Shown: piece after piece, positions 51,554 through 59,850 of the stretch
Layout: every line of letters begins with the position of its first letter
Position numbering within the stretch: position 1 is the stretch's first letter
Origin: an uncultured Clostridia bacterium
GTDB lineage: Bacteria > Bacillota > Clostridia > TANB77 > CAG-508
Assembly (NCBI GenBank): GCA_934120135.1
Contig: CAKOTK010000004.1
Coordinates: 124,001 to 188,000, forward strand
Length of the DNA: 64,000 bases
Direction of reading: 5' to 3'
Notes under the pieces: generated by a model
The model's input: the letters and a program-made list of their open reading frames with translations, nothing else
Told to the model about the DNA's origin: nothing
The model's database searches: none
Translations under genes and position numbers: made by a program

Positions 51554-51554
51554 T

Positions 51555-52400
51555 TTAATTTATTTTTTCTATTTCTTCTTTTGTTAACCCTGTGACTTTT
51601 ATAATTATATCAATACTTATATTTTCTTTTAGCATATTTTGAGCTATTTGTAGTTTTTCCTTTTCAGCCCCATCATCTATACCTTTGGCATATATTGCAT
51701 GTTCGTCCCTTATAGCTTTTTCTCTTAGTTCTATTATTCTTTGCATTTTTTCGTCTTCACTTATTCTATCTAATTTTTCTACTGCTTCTTTTAGGTTTTC
51801 GTTTTCTTTCATTTTTCGTGCCACCCTCTCACTCTCTGGGTTTTCTAAGAATATTAGCCAATCTAATAGTTGATCTTTTTCGTTTTCTCTACCCTTTATT
51901 TTTGACAATTCAATTATATCAAGCTCGAATTTATCTGTCAATATTAACTTTTTGACACTATTTGTTTCTATTATTTTCCATGTACTATGATATTCTACTT
52001 CTTCTAATCCTTTTATATTAAAATCTGCTATTAGTATTACTATTGTCTTTTCTAGTTTATTGTAATCATCTCCTGCTTTAATTTGCTTTGTATACATTTT
52101 AGACCAGTAGTATAACATTCTTTCAATAATATTATTCTTGTCTATTAACTGCATTTCAATATTACATTTTTCCTTTCCGTCTAGTTCTGTTACTATATCA
52201 AGTACTCCTAATTTATCGTCTTTTAGCTCTCGTCTTAATATTGGATTTTTGTCTAATGATATTTTTTCTATTTTTCTCTTTAGTATTTTTTCTAGAAAAT
52301 CTTTTGTTATATTTTCACTTCCTACTTCTCCAAATATTGCTTGGAATATTATATCCATCTTTGGTGCATATCTCTTGATTTTTTTGTTTTGTTGTGTCAT
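51555..52400 (-). CDS. Rpn-family PD-(D/E)XK nuclease (recombination-promoting)
   Basis: The 281-aa protein has the Rpn/transposase-31 opening KRYAPKMDIIFQAIFGEVGSE, then LGVLDIVTELDGKEKCNIEMQL, the Asp and Glu-x-Gln metal site of the PD-(D/E)XK fold, and a helical C-terminal half ending in GLTKEEIEKI. Rpn proteins are small DNA nucleases that raise recombination in E. coli. No terminal inverted repeats or target duplications were found, so it is not in an intact insertion sequence. The family is often multi-copy in Clostridia. It has AAAGGAGAATATATA upstream. Confidence 0.87.
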   Translation of the reverse strand: MTQQNKKIKRYAPKMDIIFQAIFGEVGSENITKDFLEKILKRKIEKISLDKNPILRRELKDDKLGVLDIVTELDGKEKCNIEMQLIDKNNIIERMLYYWSKMYTKQIKAGDDYNKLEKTIVILIADFNIKGLEEVEYHSTWKIIETNSVKKLILTDKFELDIIELSKIKGRENEKDQLLDWLIFLENPESERVARKMKENENLKEAVEKLDRISEDEKMQRIIELREKAIRDEHAIYAKGIDDGAEKEKLQIAQNMLKENISIDIIIKVTGLTKEEIEKIN

Positions 52401-52718
52401 ATTATATATTCTCCTTTAAATTTGTATTTTAGTTACATTTTTGCATCAAAAATACACCTCTCTTTCTTGCTAATTTATATTTTCTTTGTTTGTGGAGATT
52501 TTAGAATTTTAATGTTTTAAGATGTTAGTTTTATAGAGTTAAATAACTTTTAAAATAATATTGAAAATTTAAGATAATATTGATTTTAAACAGTATTGAT
52601 TTAAAATAATTGTATAGAATAAAAGTTAAGTAATTAGAAACCCTAGATAAAAAATAATTTAATATTTACTAATTGTTGTTTTGAAAATAATTATTGCATT
52701 GCGTATGTAAATTTATTA

Positions 52719-52793
52719 GATTTTACTGCACTCAAAAAATGCAACTAAGTTAGTATTGTTATACTATACTTAATTGCATTTTGCAAGTAAAAT
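52719..52793. repeat. Imperfect 75-bp palindrome
   Basis: Left and right halves are near complements, sharing ATTTTACT, GCAA/TTGC, AAAATGCAA and CTAAGT...AGTAT segments around a 4-nt centre. It can fold into one long hairpin and overlaps a minus-strand promoter. It may be a small palindromic element. Confidence 0.6.
52758..52786 (-). promoter_or_regulatory. Promoter with upstream Spo0A-box-like sequence
   Basis: TTGCAA (52781-52786) and TATAAC (52758-52763) are 17 bp apart on the minus strand. Upstream sequence CATACGATTTTnCTTGC matches that at 13 kb. The first gene downstream is the Rpn gene, over 350 bp away. Confidence 0.45.
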
Positions 52794-52947
52794 CGTATGT
52801 CAAATTCCGACATTTTTGTCTTTTCTCATTTTTTTAATTCATTAAACCAGTGGTTAGTACTACTTTACATATTCATTTTTTCTTTCGAAATTTCTTTGCA
52901 ACAACAATATAACTCTTTAAATTTTTCAATAGGTTTATTGAATCTTA

Positions 52948-52976
52948 TAGACAAATGATATTTAATATAGTACAAT
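52948..52976 (+). promoter_or_regulatory. Promoter of the COG2426 gene
   Basis: TAGACA (52948-52953) and TACAAT (52971-52976) are 17 bp apart. Confidence 0.55.
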
Positions 52977-53009
52977 ATTTGCATTGTTAATAGAAATGAG
53001 GTTAATTAT

Positions 53010-53501
53010 ATGTCTATAATTTTAAAATATTTGATTACTTTTTTTGTAGGTATGGTTCCTATTTTAGAGTTAAGGGGCGCTATTCCAATAGGTGTTGGAC
53101 TTGGTCTTTCATATTTTGAAGCTTTTATCTGTAGTTTCTTAGGAAATATCGTACCTATATATTTTATTGTTAAATATATTAGACCTTTATTTGATTTTTT
53201 TGGAAGATGGAAGCCTTTTAAGGTTATCATAGATTGGGCTACTGAAAGAGCCACAAGAAAAATTGAAGAAAGTGAAAAATTACAAAATTATACAGCTTTA
53301 GGTCTATTTTTATTTGTAGCTGTTCCTTTACCTGGAACTGGTGCATGGGTTGGTTCTTTAATTGCTAACTTTTTAAATTTACCACCTAAAAAAGCTATTC
53401 CACCTATTGTAGCTGGTGTTCTTGTAGCTGGTATTATTGTTTTAGCAGTAACTGCTGCCGCAAATGGGGGTATTCAATATTTGTTTAATCACGTAGGCTA
53501 A
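53010..53501 (+). CDS. Small multidrug-export-type membrane protein (COG2426)
   Basis: The 163-aa protein has about four to five helices and opens MSIILKYLITFFVGMVPILELRGAIPIG, followed later by PLPGTGAWVGSLIANFL. These re-entrant-loop motifs (ELRGAIP and PLPGTGAW) mark COG2426, a family annotated as putative small multidrug export proteins and distantly related to the DedA fold. Transport activity is unproved. It is a single-gene unit ending in the hairpin element at 53518-53608. Confidence 0.85.
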   Translation: MSIILKYLITFFVGMVPILELRGAIPIGVGLGLSYFEAFICSFLGNIVPIYFIVKYIRPLFDFFGRWKPFKVIIDWATERATRKIEESEKLQNYTALGLFLFVAVPLPGTGAWVGSLIANFLNLPPKKAIPPIVAGVLVAGIIVLAVTAAANGGIQYLFNHVG

Positions 53502-53517
53502 AAAAGTTAATGTTGCC

Positions 53518-53608
53518 ATTGGGGACGGAGAATTTTGGCACACTTCTTATTTTTAACTAAAATAATTTGTTTTAATAATGAAGTGTGCCAAAATTCTCCG
53601 TCCCCAAT
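53518..53608. repeat. Long hairpin element with 29-bp perfect inner arms (GGGGACGGAG core)
   Basis: Inner arms 53518-53546 and 53580-53608 are perfect complements with a 33-nt loop, and TTGCCATT-type outer arms pair as well, with a GGCAC bulge. It lies between two convergent genes and probably ends both transcripts. The GGGGACGG core resembles repeats known from many Firmicutes genomes (from memory). Confidence 0.85.
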
Positions 53609-53628
53609 GGCACAATGGCAACATTTTT

Positions 53629-55179
53629 TTAATTATTCAATATTTCAAATCCTATTGTTACCTTAAACAAATCACCATCTAGATAAATATGAAACTGCCC
53701 TCCTTGAAGTTCTGTTAAGCTAGATGCTATTGAAAGTCCTAATCCGCTTCCCTCTGTATTTCTAGAAGTTTCTCCTCTTACAAATCTTTGCATCAATTCG
53801 TCTGCTGATATATTAAGCTCTTGTTTTGATATATTTTTCATTTGTATTACAACTGTATGTTGGTTTTTTACCACATCTAAATATACTCTCGTGTTTTCCA
53901 TAGCATATTTAGCAACATTTGAATAAATATTTTCTAATATTCTACACATATATCTTCCATCTGCTTTTATATATACATCCTGTTCTGGAAATGTTGTTAT
54001 TTCTTCTAATCCTCTTTCCTTAAATCTATCTTCAAACTCTCCTGACACTTGTTGTACAAGTTCTTTTACATTTAATCTTTCTTTATTTAATTTTATATTT
54101 CCAGAAGATGCTTTTGAAGCTTCTACTAAATCTTCTGTTAATTTTTTTAGTCTTTGAGATTTATTATCTAATATCATTAAATATTCAGTTGCTTTTTCAT
54201 TAGGCATTTTTTCTTTTTTTAGTAAATCCACATAGTTAATAATTGATGTAAGTGGTGTTTTTATATCATGTGATACATTTGTTATAAGCTCTGTTTTAAG
54301 CCTTTCACTCTTTAAGCTTTGTTCAATTGCATTTGATAAACCTCCGGCAATATCATCAATATATATTGCCATTTGTTTTAGAACTCCTTTTAATTCGTTT
54401 GGATTCAATTCAATATTGGTATCTCCGTCATATATACTTTTTAAAGCCATTTGAATTTTATTAAGTTCCTCCACTTTTTTGCATAATACATAAAATGTGG
54501 TTATTCCAAGTGCTGCTAGCATTACTACATAAAACAAGTTCTTGTTACTAGTAGAGTTTGGTATTGCTAATGTTATGAAAAATCCTATAATGCAAAATCC
54601 CCAATAATATATAAATAGCTTTGTCATTATTTTGCGGTTATCTATCATTTTTTTAATTGCTTTATAAATGGCATATATTAAAGTAGTTTTCCATAACATT
54701 TTTGCTTTTATTCTTTTTACTATAGTTTCTAATAATACTATCATATTTACATATAATACCGCTATTCCACAACTTATTAGTAACATATTCATTGAAACAT
54801 TAGATATGTTCCACCCGAAAGCTGTAAGTGTAAATCCTCCCAAAAATATCCCAAAACTCAAAATTAATACAATTTCTAGCTTCCAGTTGTCAAACCAATT
54901 TAATTTGACTATGTCACCATTTTTTTCTTTTCCAATTCCATTTATTATAATTGCTACTAAAATAACCAGAATTGCAATTGATATTGGAATAAAAAACGGA
55001 GTTGCACCTTTTGTAGTATCTGCAAATCCCTTTGCTATTTGTATACCATAATATTCATTACATGTTTCAGTAATTTTTTCATCTATAATTGCTGTTCCTA
55101 ATGTTGCTAACACTAGAAGTAACGCAAATATTGGTACTAAAACATAGGCTACATTTTTAGCAATTTTTGACCCATTCAT
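53629..55179 (-). CDS. Membrane sensor histidine kinase
   Basis: The 516-aa protein has an N-terminal membrane region (about six helices in residues 1-240), a phosphoacceptor motif NVSHDIKTPLTSIINYVD (about 300), an N-box-like ENIYSNVAKYA and the G2 box GSGLGLSIA near residue 480. The usual DxGxG of the G1 box is not apparent, as in several Clostridial VanS/BaeS-like kinases. It phosphorylates the response regulator encoded 10 bp upstream. The signal is unknown. The unit is bounded downstream by the hairpin element at 53518. Confidence 0.9.
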   Translation of the reverse strand: MNGSKIAKNVAYVLVPIFALLLVLATLGTAIIDEKITETCNEYYGIQIAKGFADTTKGATPFFIPISIAILVILVAIIINGIGKEKNGDIVKLNWFDNWKLEIVLILSFGIFLGGFTLTAFGWNISNVSMNMLLISCGIAVLYVNMIVLLETIVKRIKAKMLWKTTLIYAIYKAIKKMIDNRKIMTKLFIYYWGFCIIGFFITLAIPNSTSNKNLFYVVMLAALGITTFYVLCKKVEELNKIQMALKSIYDGDTNIELNPNELKGVLKQMAIYIDDIAGGLSNAIEQSLKSERLKTELITNVSHDIKTPLTSIINYVDLLKKEKMPNEKATEYLMILDNKSQRLKKLTEDLVEASKASSGNIKLNKERLNVKELVQQVSGEFEDRFKERGLEEITTFPEQDVYIKADGRYMCRILENIYSNVAKYAMENTRVYLDVVKNQHTVVIQMKNISKQELNISADELMQRFVRGETSRNTEGSGLGLSIASSLTELQGGQFHIYLDGDLFKVTIGFEILNN

Positions 55180-55189
55180 TTTTTACCTC

Positions 55190-55897
55190 CTATTTTTCTA
55201 GATTTTCTATTTTATATCCAATTCCCCAAATTACCTTTAAATATTTAGGTTCTCTTGGGTTTATTTCTATCTTTTCTCTTATGTGTCTAATATGTACTGC
55301 TATAATATTTTCTGCACCATAACATTCGTCTTCCCACACATTTTGGTAAATTTGTTCAATTGAATACACTATTCCTTTATTTTTAGTTAAAAATTTTAAA
55401 ATGTTATATTCTGTTGGAGTTAATTTCACATCTTTTCCCTCAACTGTTACTTGTTTTGTATCGTCATTTATTACTAATTCTCCTGACCAATATGTATTTC
55501 CTTCTTGTTGTTTATCTGCAATTGAGCCTAGGTGTGTATATCTACGAATTTGTGAATTTACTCTTGCAATTAGTTCTAATGGATTAAATGGTTTTGTTAT
55601 ATAATCATCTGCTCCATTATTTAGTCCTGTAATTTTGTCATAGTCTTCTGATTTTGCAGAAAGCATTATTATTGGAATTGATTTGTCTTTTCTAATTAAA
55701 TTAGCTGTACTAATTCCATCAAGTTTTGGCATCATTATATCTAATAAAATCAAATGAATATTATCATTCTTTTCTACTATTTTTAATGCTTCCATTCCAT
55801 CATATGCTTTTAATATGTTGTACCCTTCTTTACTTAAATATATTTCTATTGCATTTACAATTTCCTTATCATCATCCACTACTAAAATATTGTACAT
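55190..55897 (-). CDS. OmpR-family response regulator
   Basis: The 235-aa protein has a receiver domain (residues 1-115) with acidic residues DDDKEI, the phosphoacceptor Asp in ILLDIMMP (about 53) and the conserved Lys in YITKPF. A winged-helix DNA-binding domain follows (about 140-230) with LTPTEYNILKFLTKNKGIVYS and VHIRHIREKIE. It is cotranscribed with the kinase gene. Two direct repeats AATTTATTAAG lie in its promoter, suggesting autoregulation. Confidence 0.94.
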   Translation of the reverse strand: MYNILVVDDDKEIVNAIEIYLSKEGYNILKAYDGMEALKIVEKNDNIHLILLDIMMPKLDGISTANLIRKDKSIPIIMLSAKSEDYDKITGLNNGADDYITKPFNPLELIARVNSQIRRYTHLGSIADKQQEGNTYWSGELVINDDTKQVTVEGKDVKLTPTEYNILKFLTKNKGIVYSIEQIYQNVWEDECYGAENIIAVHIRHIREKIEINPREPKYLKVIWGIGYKIENLEK

Positions 55898-55929
55898 AAA
55901 TTTTCCCCTTTTTGATTATTACGTATTAG

Positions 55930-55974
55930 ATTATATCACAAATTTATTAAGAAAAAAGTAGTTAATTTATTAAG
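55930..55974 (-). promoter_or_regulatory. Two-component operon promoter with direct repeats
   Basis: TATAAT (55930-55935, minus strand) is preceded by two identical AATTTATTAAG segments (55941-55951 and 55964-55974), 23 bp apart. Such spacing, about two helical turns, is typical of OmpR-type regulator binding sites. No good -35 is present, which fits an activated promoter. Confidence 0.55.
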
Positions 55975-55988
55975 TTATTCTTAACACA

Positions 55989-56018
55989 AAAACCAGCACT
56001 TTAATTTGTGCTGGTTTT
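55989..56018 (-). terminator. Terminator after the AI-2E transporter gene
   Basis: AAAACCAGCAC (55989-55999) pairs with GTGCTGGTTTT (56008-56018); the stem overlaps the last codons of the gene. Confidence 0.8.
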
Positions 56019-57113
56019 GTAAGTTATATATTCTTCAATTAGTAATTTGATTACTGTGGCAACTGGTACTGCTAAGAACATTCCCAATACTCCAAAATAT
56101 GCTCCACCTATTGTTACTGCAAATATTACTAAAAGTGGGCTTATAGATAATGAGCTTCCTATAATTTTAGGATTTATAATATTGGCATCAATTTGTTGTA
56201 ATACTATTACAACTATTGCCATAATAATTGCTTGCCCTATACCTCCTGTAAATATAGTAATAAGTATAGCTACTGCTACTGCAATGATAGCTCCAAAGTA
56301 TGGTATCAAGTTAAATAATCCTATCATAAAACCTAACAGTACTGCATATTTCACTCCAATTATCGACATAGCAATTGCAGTTAATATTCCTACTACTATT
56401 GCATCTAACACTTGACCTGCTATAAAGCTGAAAAATACTTCATTTGATTTATTAAAATATTTTCCTATCATTTTATAAGTTTCCGGTTTAAATATAGCTG
56501 ATGCCAATTTTCTCAAAAAGTCTAAAATTCTTCTTCTTTCTGCTAATAAGTATACTGAAACTATAAATGAAACAAATACATCAAATATGCTATTTACAAT
56601 ATTTATTGCTCCTTTTGCATATTCGGTCAGCTTTTCTATATTTATATATTGTTTAAAATCAATCTCACTTATTCCTTTTATAGCATTTAAAACCGCTTCA
56701 CTCTTTAGTACTGAATCCTCTGGTAATTCATTTATAGTATTCATTGTGTTATTATAATAATTCCCAAAGTTAGTAACTAAGTCTACAATACTTTTTGATA
56801 TTGCTGGTATTACAAAGTTTAGTGCTAGTATAATTAGCAATACTGCTATAATATATACTGTTATAATCGATAATACTCTTGCTCTTTTTGAAATAGGTTT
56901 TACCTTCTTATACCAACTTTCAACTTTTCTACATGGAATGTAAAATAAATATGCTATAAGCAGACCTGCAATAAATGGCATTAAAATATTTAATAGCCCT
57001 GCCAACCAAGCTGTTATAGGTCCGAAATTGTCTAGTAATTTATATACTGCAATAATAGCCACTCCTAAGCTAAACCAATATAGCCATTTTAAGCTTTTCT
57101 TTTTTTCTTCCAT
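56001..57113 (-). CDS. AI-2E family transporter (YtvI/PerM-like)
   Basis: The 370-aa protein has about eight helices and a C-terminal region with VGVLTAIAMSIIGVKYAVLLGFMIGLFNLIPYFGAI, then GSSLSISPLLVIFAVTIGGAYFGVLGMFLAVPVATVIKLL, all family signatures. These proteins are annotated as AI-2 exporters, but other members transport sodium or lithium ions, so the substrate is open. It lies 9 bp after the exonuclease III gene in one unit. Confidence 0.88.
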   Translation of the reverse strand: MEEKKKSLKWLYWFSLGVAIIAVYKLLDNFGPITAWLAGLLNILMPFIAGLLIAYLFYIPCRKVESWYKKVKPISKRARVLSIITVYIIAVLLIILALNFVIPAISKSIVDLVTNFGNYYNNTMNTINELPEDSVLKSEAVLNAIKGISEIDFKQYINIEKLTEYAKGAINIVNSIFDVFVSFIVSVYLLAERRRILDFLRKLASAIFKPETYKMIGKYFNKSNEVFFSFIAGQVLDAIVVGILTAIAMSIIGVKYAVLLGFMIGLFNLIPYFGAIIAVAVAILITIFTGGIGQAIIMAIVVIVLQQIDANIINPKIIGSSLSISPLLVIFAVTIGGAYFGVLGMFLAVPVATVIKLLIEEYITYKTSTN

Positions 57114-57122
57114 TTTTACCTC

Positions 57123-57884
57123 CTACAACTCTATTCCAACAGGACAATGATCACTGCCCATAACATCTGAATAAATCTTTGCTTCTTTTACTTCTTTTTC
57201 GATTGATTGTGATACTATAAAGTAGTCTATTCTCCAGCCTGCATTATTAGCTCTTGCATTAAACATATATGACCACCAAGTATAACAATTTTCTTTTGTA
57301 GGATATAAATATCTAAAAGTATCTGTAAAACCGGCATTTAATAATTCTGTCATTTTTTCTCTTTCTTCGTCTGTAAATCCTGCATTATGCCTATTAGTTT
57401 TTGGATTTTTTAAGTCTATTTCTTCACGTGCTACATTTAAATCTCCACACAAAATTACTGGCTTTGTTTCATTTAGTTTTAATAAGTAGTTCTTAATTTC
57501 ATCTTCCCATGTCATTCTATATTCTAATCTTTCTAGTTCTCTTTTGGAATTCGGAGTATAGCAATTTACTAGATAAAATTTTTCAAACTCTAGTGTTATT
57601 ATTCTTCCTTCTTGGTCATGTTCTTCTATTCCTATTCCATATGTAACATTAAGTGGCTTTTGTTTTGTAAATACTGCTGTGCCTGAATATCCTTTTCTTA
57701 TAGCACTATTCCAATAACAATTATATTTACTAAATAAGCTTTTTATTTCATCATCTATTTGGTCTTGTTGCATTTTTGTTTCTTGTATACAAAATATATC
57801 TGCATCTTCCTTCTCAAAAAATTCTTTAAAACCTTTTTTAATAACTGCTCTCAAACCATTTACATTCCATGAAATTAATTTCAT
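57123..57884 (-). CDS. xth: Exodeoxyribonuclease III
   Basis: This DNA repair enzyme cuts at abasic sites and removes 3' blocks. The 253-aa protein begins MKLISWNVNGLRAV and has CIQETKMQQ, GDLNVAREEIDLKN, WRIDYFIVSQ and the terminal SDHCPVGIEL, all matching the exonuclease III/EEP family. The open frame extends to 57917, but the ATG at 57882-57884 follows AAGGAGAGAAGAAAT and starts the family motif directly. It shares a promoter and mRNA with the AI-2E gene. Confidence 0.94.
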   Translation of the reverse strand: MKLISWNVNGLRAVIKKGFKEFFEKEDADIFCIQETKMQQDQIDDEIKSLFSKYNCYWNSAIRKGYSGTAVFTKQKPLNVTYGIGIEEHDQEGRIITLEFEKFYLVNCYTPNSKRELERLEYRMTWEDEIKNYLLKLNETKPVILCGDLNVAREEIDLKNPKTNRHNAGFTDEEREKMTELLNAGFTDTFRYLYPTKENCYTWWSYMFNARANNAGWRIDYFIVSQSIEKEVKEAKIYSDVMGSDHCPVGIEL

Positions 57885-57907
57885 ATTTCTTCTCTCCTTG
57901 TGCAAAT

Positions 57908-57936
57908 AATATACCATAAAACTTCCACTAATTCAA
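57908..57936 (-). promoter_or_regulatory. Promoter of the xth/AI-2E unit
   Basis: TTGAAT (57931-57936) and TATATT (57908-57913) are 17 bp apart on the minus strand, with TGG before the -10. Confidence 0.6.
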
Positions 57937-57962
57937 GTGGGGGTGGCTGAAGGCAATAAAAA

Positions 57963-57983
57963 AGTTCCTATTTTTTAGGAACT
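57963..57983 (-). terminator. Terminator after the SleB-type gene
   Basis: AGTTCCTA (57963-57970) pairs with TAGGAACT (57976-57983), with a T-run on the minus strand. Confidence 0.83.
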
Positions 57984-57992
57984 CTTTTTATA

Positions 57993-58994
57993 TTACATTG
58001 CATTGAAGTATACGTTACCACCAATGTTTACACCACTTGCATATCCTGCTGATCTAAATGATAAGTAGTTATGGTTTCTTTTACCATTTAAGGCATCTAT
58101 AACTGCTTGTTTTACATATGATGGATAATTTCCGTTTAATCTTCTTCTCCAGTGGTTATCTATTGAGTAACAGAATTGACCTCTTGCTTTATATTGGCTT
58201 AATGGGTCTGTTCCATTATATCTCCATCTTCTACTTTCTGCTCTGTTTGCTGCACATGTTATAACAGCTAAGGCAGCATTATAACTTGAACAAGCCTCTT
58301 GTGCTGTAATAGCACATAATAAGTCAAGTTCTGCTTCTGAATAAGTCCATTTACCACCATATCTAGTAGTTGTGCCACCTCTTGATGTAACCTGCTTATT
58401 TCTAACTTCTACTATTTTGTTCACTGGTTTCTTAATTATTTTTGAAGAAATTTCTTTTTTCTCAATTTCAACATCATTTTGATATTTTACTTTATAAGTA
58501 ACTTCTTTTATACCATTTACACCATATTGTATAATTTGGTTTTGTTTTGAACCCGAACCTGATGCTTTATTTTTTGTAACTGTTTCAAAAGGTATTTTTA
58601 CTTTTTCAACTACAATCTTTTCAATAATAGTATCATAGTTTTTTAACACTTCTTCCATTGTAACAGTTTCTGATGTTTCTATAACTTCAGGTGCTTCAAT
58701 CTCTTCATCTGTAATTTTAGAAATTTTAATTGTATTATTATCTGATAACTCTGATTCTAAATCAGGTGATACCTTTTCATCTTCAAGTAATATAATATGA
58801 TTGTCACCTAATATATCCGCTATTTTGGTTTTGCTAGTTAATACACTCATTTCATAACCACTAGCTAAAATAATTTTAACATTATTTAATTTTACATTTC
58901 CAGCTACTACTACAGCTGTCATTATGAAAACAAATAAGATGCTAATACAAATTATTTTTTTCAGCGATATTGATGCTTTATCATCATTTTTCAT
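57993..58994 (-). CDS. SleB-type cell wall hydrolase with G5-like region
   Basis: The 333-aa protein has a basic N-terminus and one helix (about 13-32), then DUF348-like beta segments (about 35-110) and a G5-like region with VVEKVKIPFETVTK (about 130-205). The C-terminal hydrolase_2 (SleB) domain begins EAELDLLCAITAQEACSSYN, with the catalytic Glu in TAQEA (about residue 233). SleB enzymes degrade spore cortex peptidoglycan during germination, while the DUF348-G5 layout also occurs in growth-promoting wall hydrolases. It is a single gene with a strong promoter at 59031-59059. Confidence 0.88.
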   Translation of the reverse strand: MKNDDKASISLKKIICISILFVFIMTAVVVAGNVKLNNVKIILASGYEMSVLTSKTKIADILGDNHIILLEDEKVSPDLESELSDNNTIKISKITDEEIEAPEVIETSETVTMEEVLKNYDTIIEKIVVEKVKIPFETVTKNKASGSGSKQNQIIQYGVNGIKEVTYKVKYQNDVEIEKKEISSKIIKKPVNKIVEVRNKQVTSRGGTTTRYGGKWTYSEAELDLLCAITAQEACSSYNAALAVITCAANRAESRRWRYNGTDPLSQYKARGQFCYSIDNHWRRRLNGNYPSYVKQAVIDALNGKRNHNYLSFRSAGYASGVNIGGNVYFNAM

Positions 58995-59030
58995 TTTTAA
59001 TTTGTTCCCTCCTTTAAAAGCAACATCTAT

Positions 59031-59059
59031 ATTATACCATTTTAAACAAATATTGTCAA
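59031..59059 (-). promoter_or_regulatory. Promoter of the SleB-type gene
   Basis: TTGACA (59054-59059) and TATAAT (59031-59036) with an extended TGG are 17 bp apart on the minus strand, a near-consensus sigma-A promoter. This suggests vegetative rather than only sporulation expression. Confidence 0.8.
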
Positions 59060-59259
59060 ATTTTATGCCGTCTCATGTATTTCCCTAGGCTCTAAGAGTT
59101 TATTTTTTTGTCATTTTTGTAATATTCTTAAAACCTTTACATATACTATATTATATGTGTGCTTGTACCAAATTATGATTTATTTTTTATTTTTTATTGT
59201 ATATTATTTTAATATATGTTATTATTATTTCATATTATTGGTATAAAGGAGTGAAATCT

Positions 59260-59814
59260 ATGTTGTGGATTATTTTAATAATCGTTGTTCTTTTAATATT
59301 ATTTATTATTTCTGCATATAACAGTTTAGTAACATTAAGACAACGTGTTAAAAATGCTTTTGGACAAATGGACGTGCAATTACAAAGAAGATTTGATTTA
59401 ATTCCTAATTTAGTTGAAACTGTTAAAGGTTATATGACTCATGAGAGTGATACTTTAGCTAAAGTAACTGAATTACGTACTGCTTGGGCTGGTGCTAAAA
59501 CAGTTGACGAGAAAGCTAAATTAGATAATGAATTATCTAATACTTTAAAAACAATTATGGCTGTTGCTGAAGCTTATCCTGATTTAAAAGCAAATCAAAA
59601 TTTTGCAAGCTTGCAAAATGAATTAACAGAAACAGAGGATAAGATTTCTTATTCTAGACAATTCTATAATGATACTGTTACAAGATATAACACAAAATTA
59701 GAATTGTTCCCATCAAACATTATTGCTGGTATGTTCCACTTTACAGCTGAAAGTTTATTTGAAGTTGATAGTGCAGAAGCTAGAAAAAATGTTAAAGTTG
59801 ATTTTAATAAATAA
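59260..59814 (+). CDS. lemA: LemA-family membrane protein
   Basis: The 184-aa protein has one N-terminal helix (about 2-22) followed by a helical bundle with YNSLVTLRQRVKNAFGQMDVQLQRRFDLIPNLVETVKGYM, the LemA signature. Function is unknown. The frame begins at 59197, but GGAGTGAAATCT precedes the ATG at 59260. It is a single-gene unit on the plus strand and ends in a hairpin shared with tatD. Confidence 0.92.
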   Translation: MLWIILIIVVLLILFIISAYNSLVTLRQRVKNAFGQMDVQLQRRFDLIPNLVETVKGYMTHESDTLAKVTELRTAWAGAKTVDEKAKLDNELSNTLKTIMAVAEAYPDLKANQNFASLQNELTETEDKISYSRQFYNDTVTRYNTKLELFPSNIIAGMFHFTAESLFEVDSAEARKNVKVDFNK

Positions 59815-59820
59815 TTTTTT

Positions 59821-59850
59821 AAACACCAATTGAAATATCAATTGGTGTTT
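59821..59850. terminator. Bidirectional terminator of lemA and tatD
   Basis: Perfect 13-bp arms (59821-59833, 59838-59850) with a 4-nt loop; the right arm overlaps the end of tatD. Confidence 0.85.

Larger units (their letters stand above)
51142..51554 (-). other. rpoB leader region, 413 bp
   Basis: This stretch holds no ORF in the usual size range. It contains a sigma-A promoter (51458-51486), a ten-codon ORF with a good ribosome site (51372-51404), a GTTGACA/TGTCAAC hairpin (51339-51356) and the weak end-of-gene hairpin for the Rpn gene (51513-51553). The remaining about 190 bases before rpoB are AT-rich with no feature I can support. The leader is long enough for attenuation control of rpoBC. 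Confidence 0.55.
52401..53009. other. 609-bp gap with palindrome and promoter module
   Basis: No ORF of useful size is present. The stretch holds a large imperfect palindrome (52719-52793), a minus-strand promoter (52758-52786), a segment matching the Spo0A-box region at 13 kb (about 52778-52824), an inverted repeat TTCAATA/TATTGAA (52925-52942) and the promoter of the COG2426 gene (52948-52976). The part from 52440 to 52715 is very AT-rich with short TTTAAAAT-like repeats and otherwise shows nothing. Confidence 0.5.

Noticed and set aside
51555..52400. Complete insertion sequence around the Rpn-family gene
   Set aside because: No terminal inverted repeats or target-site duplication could be found; Rpn genes are often stand-alone nucleases.
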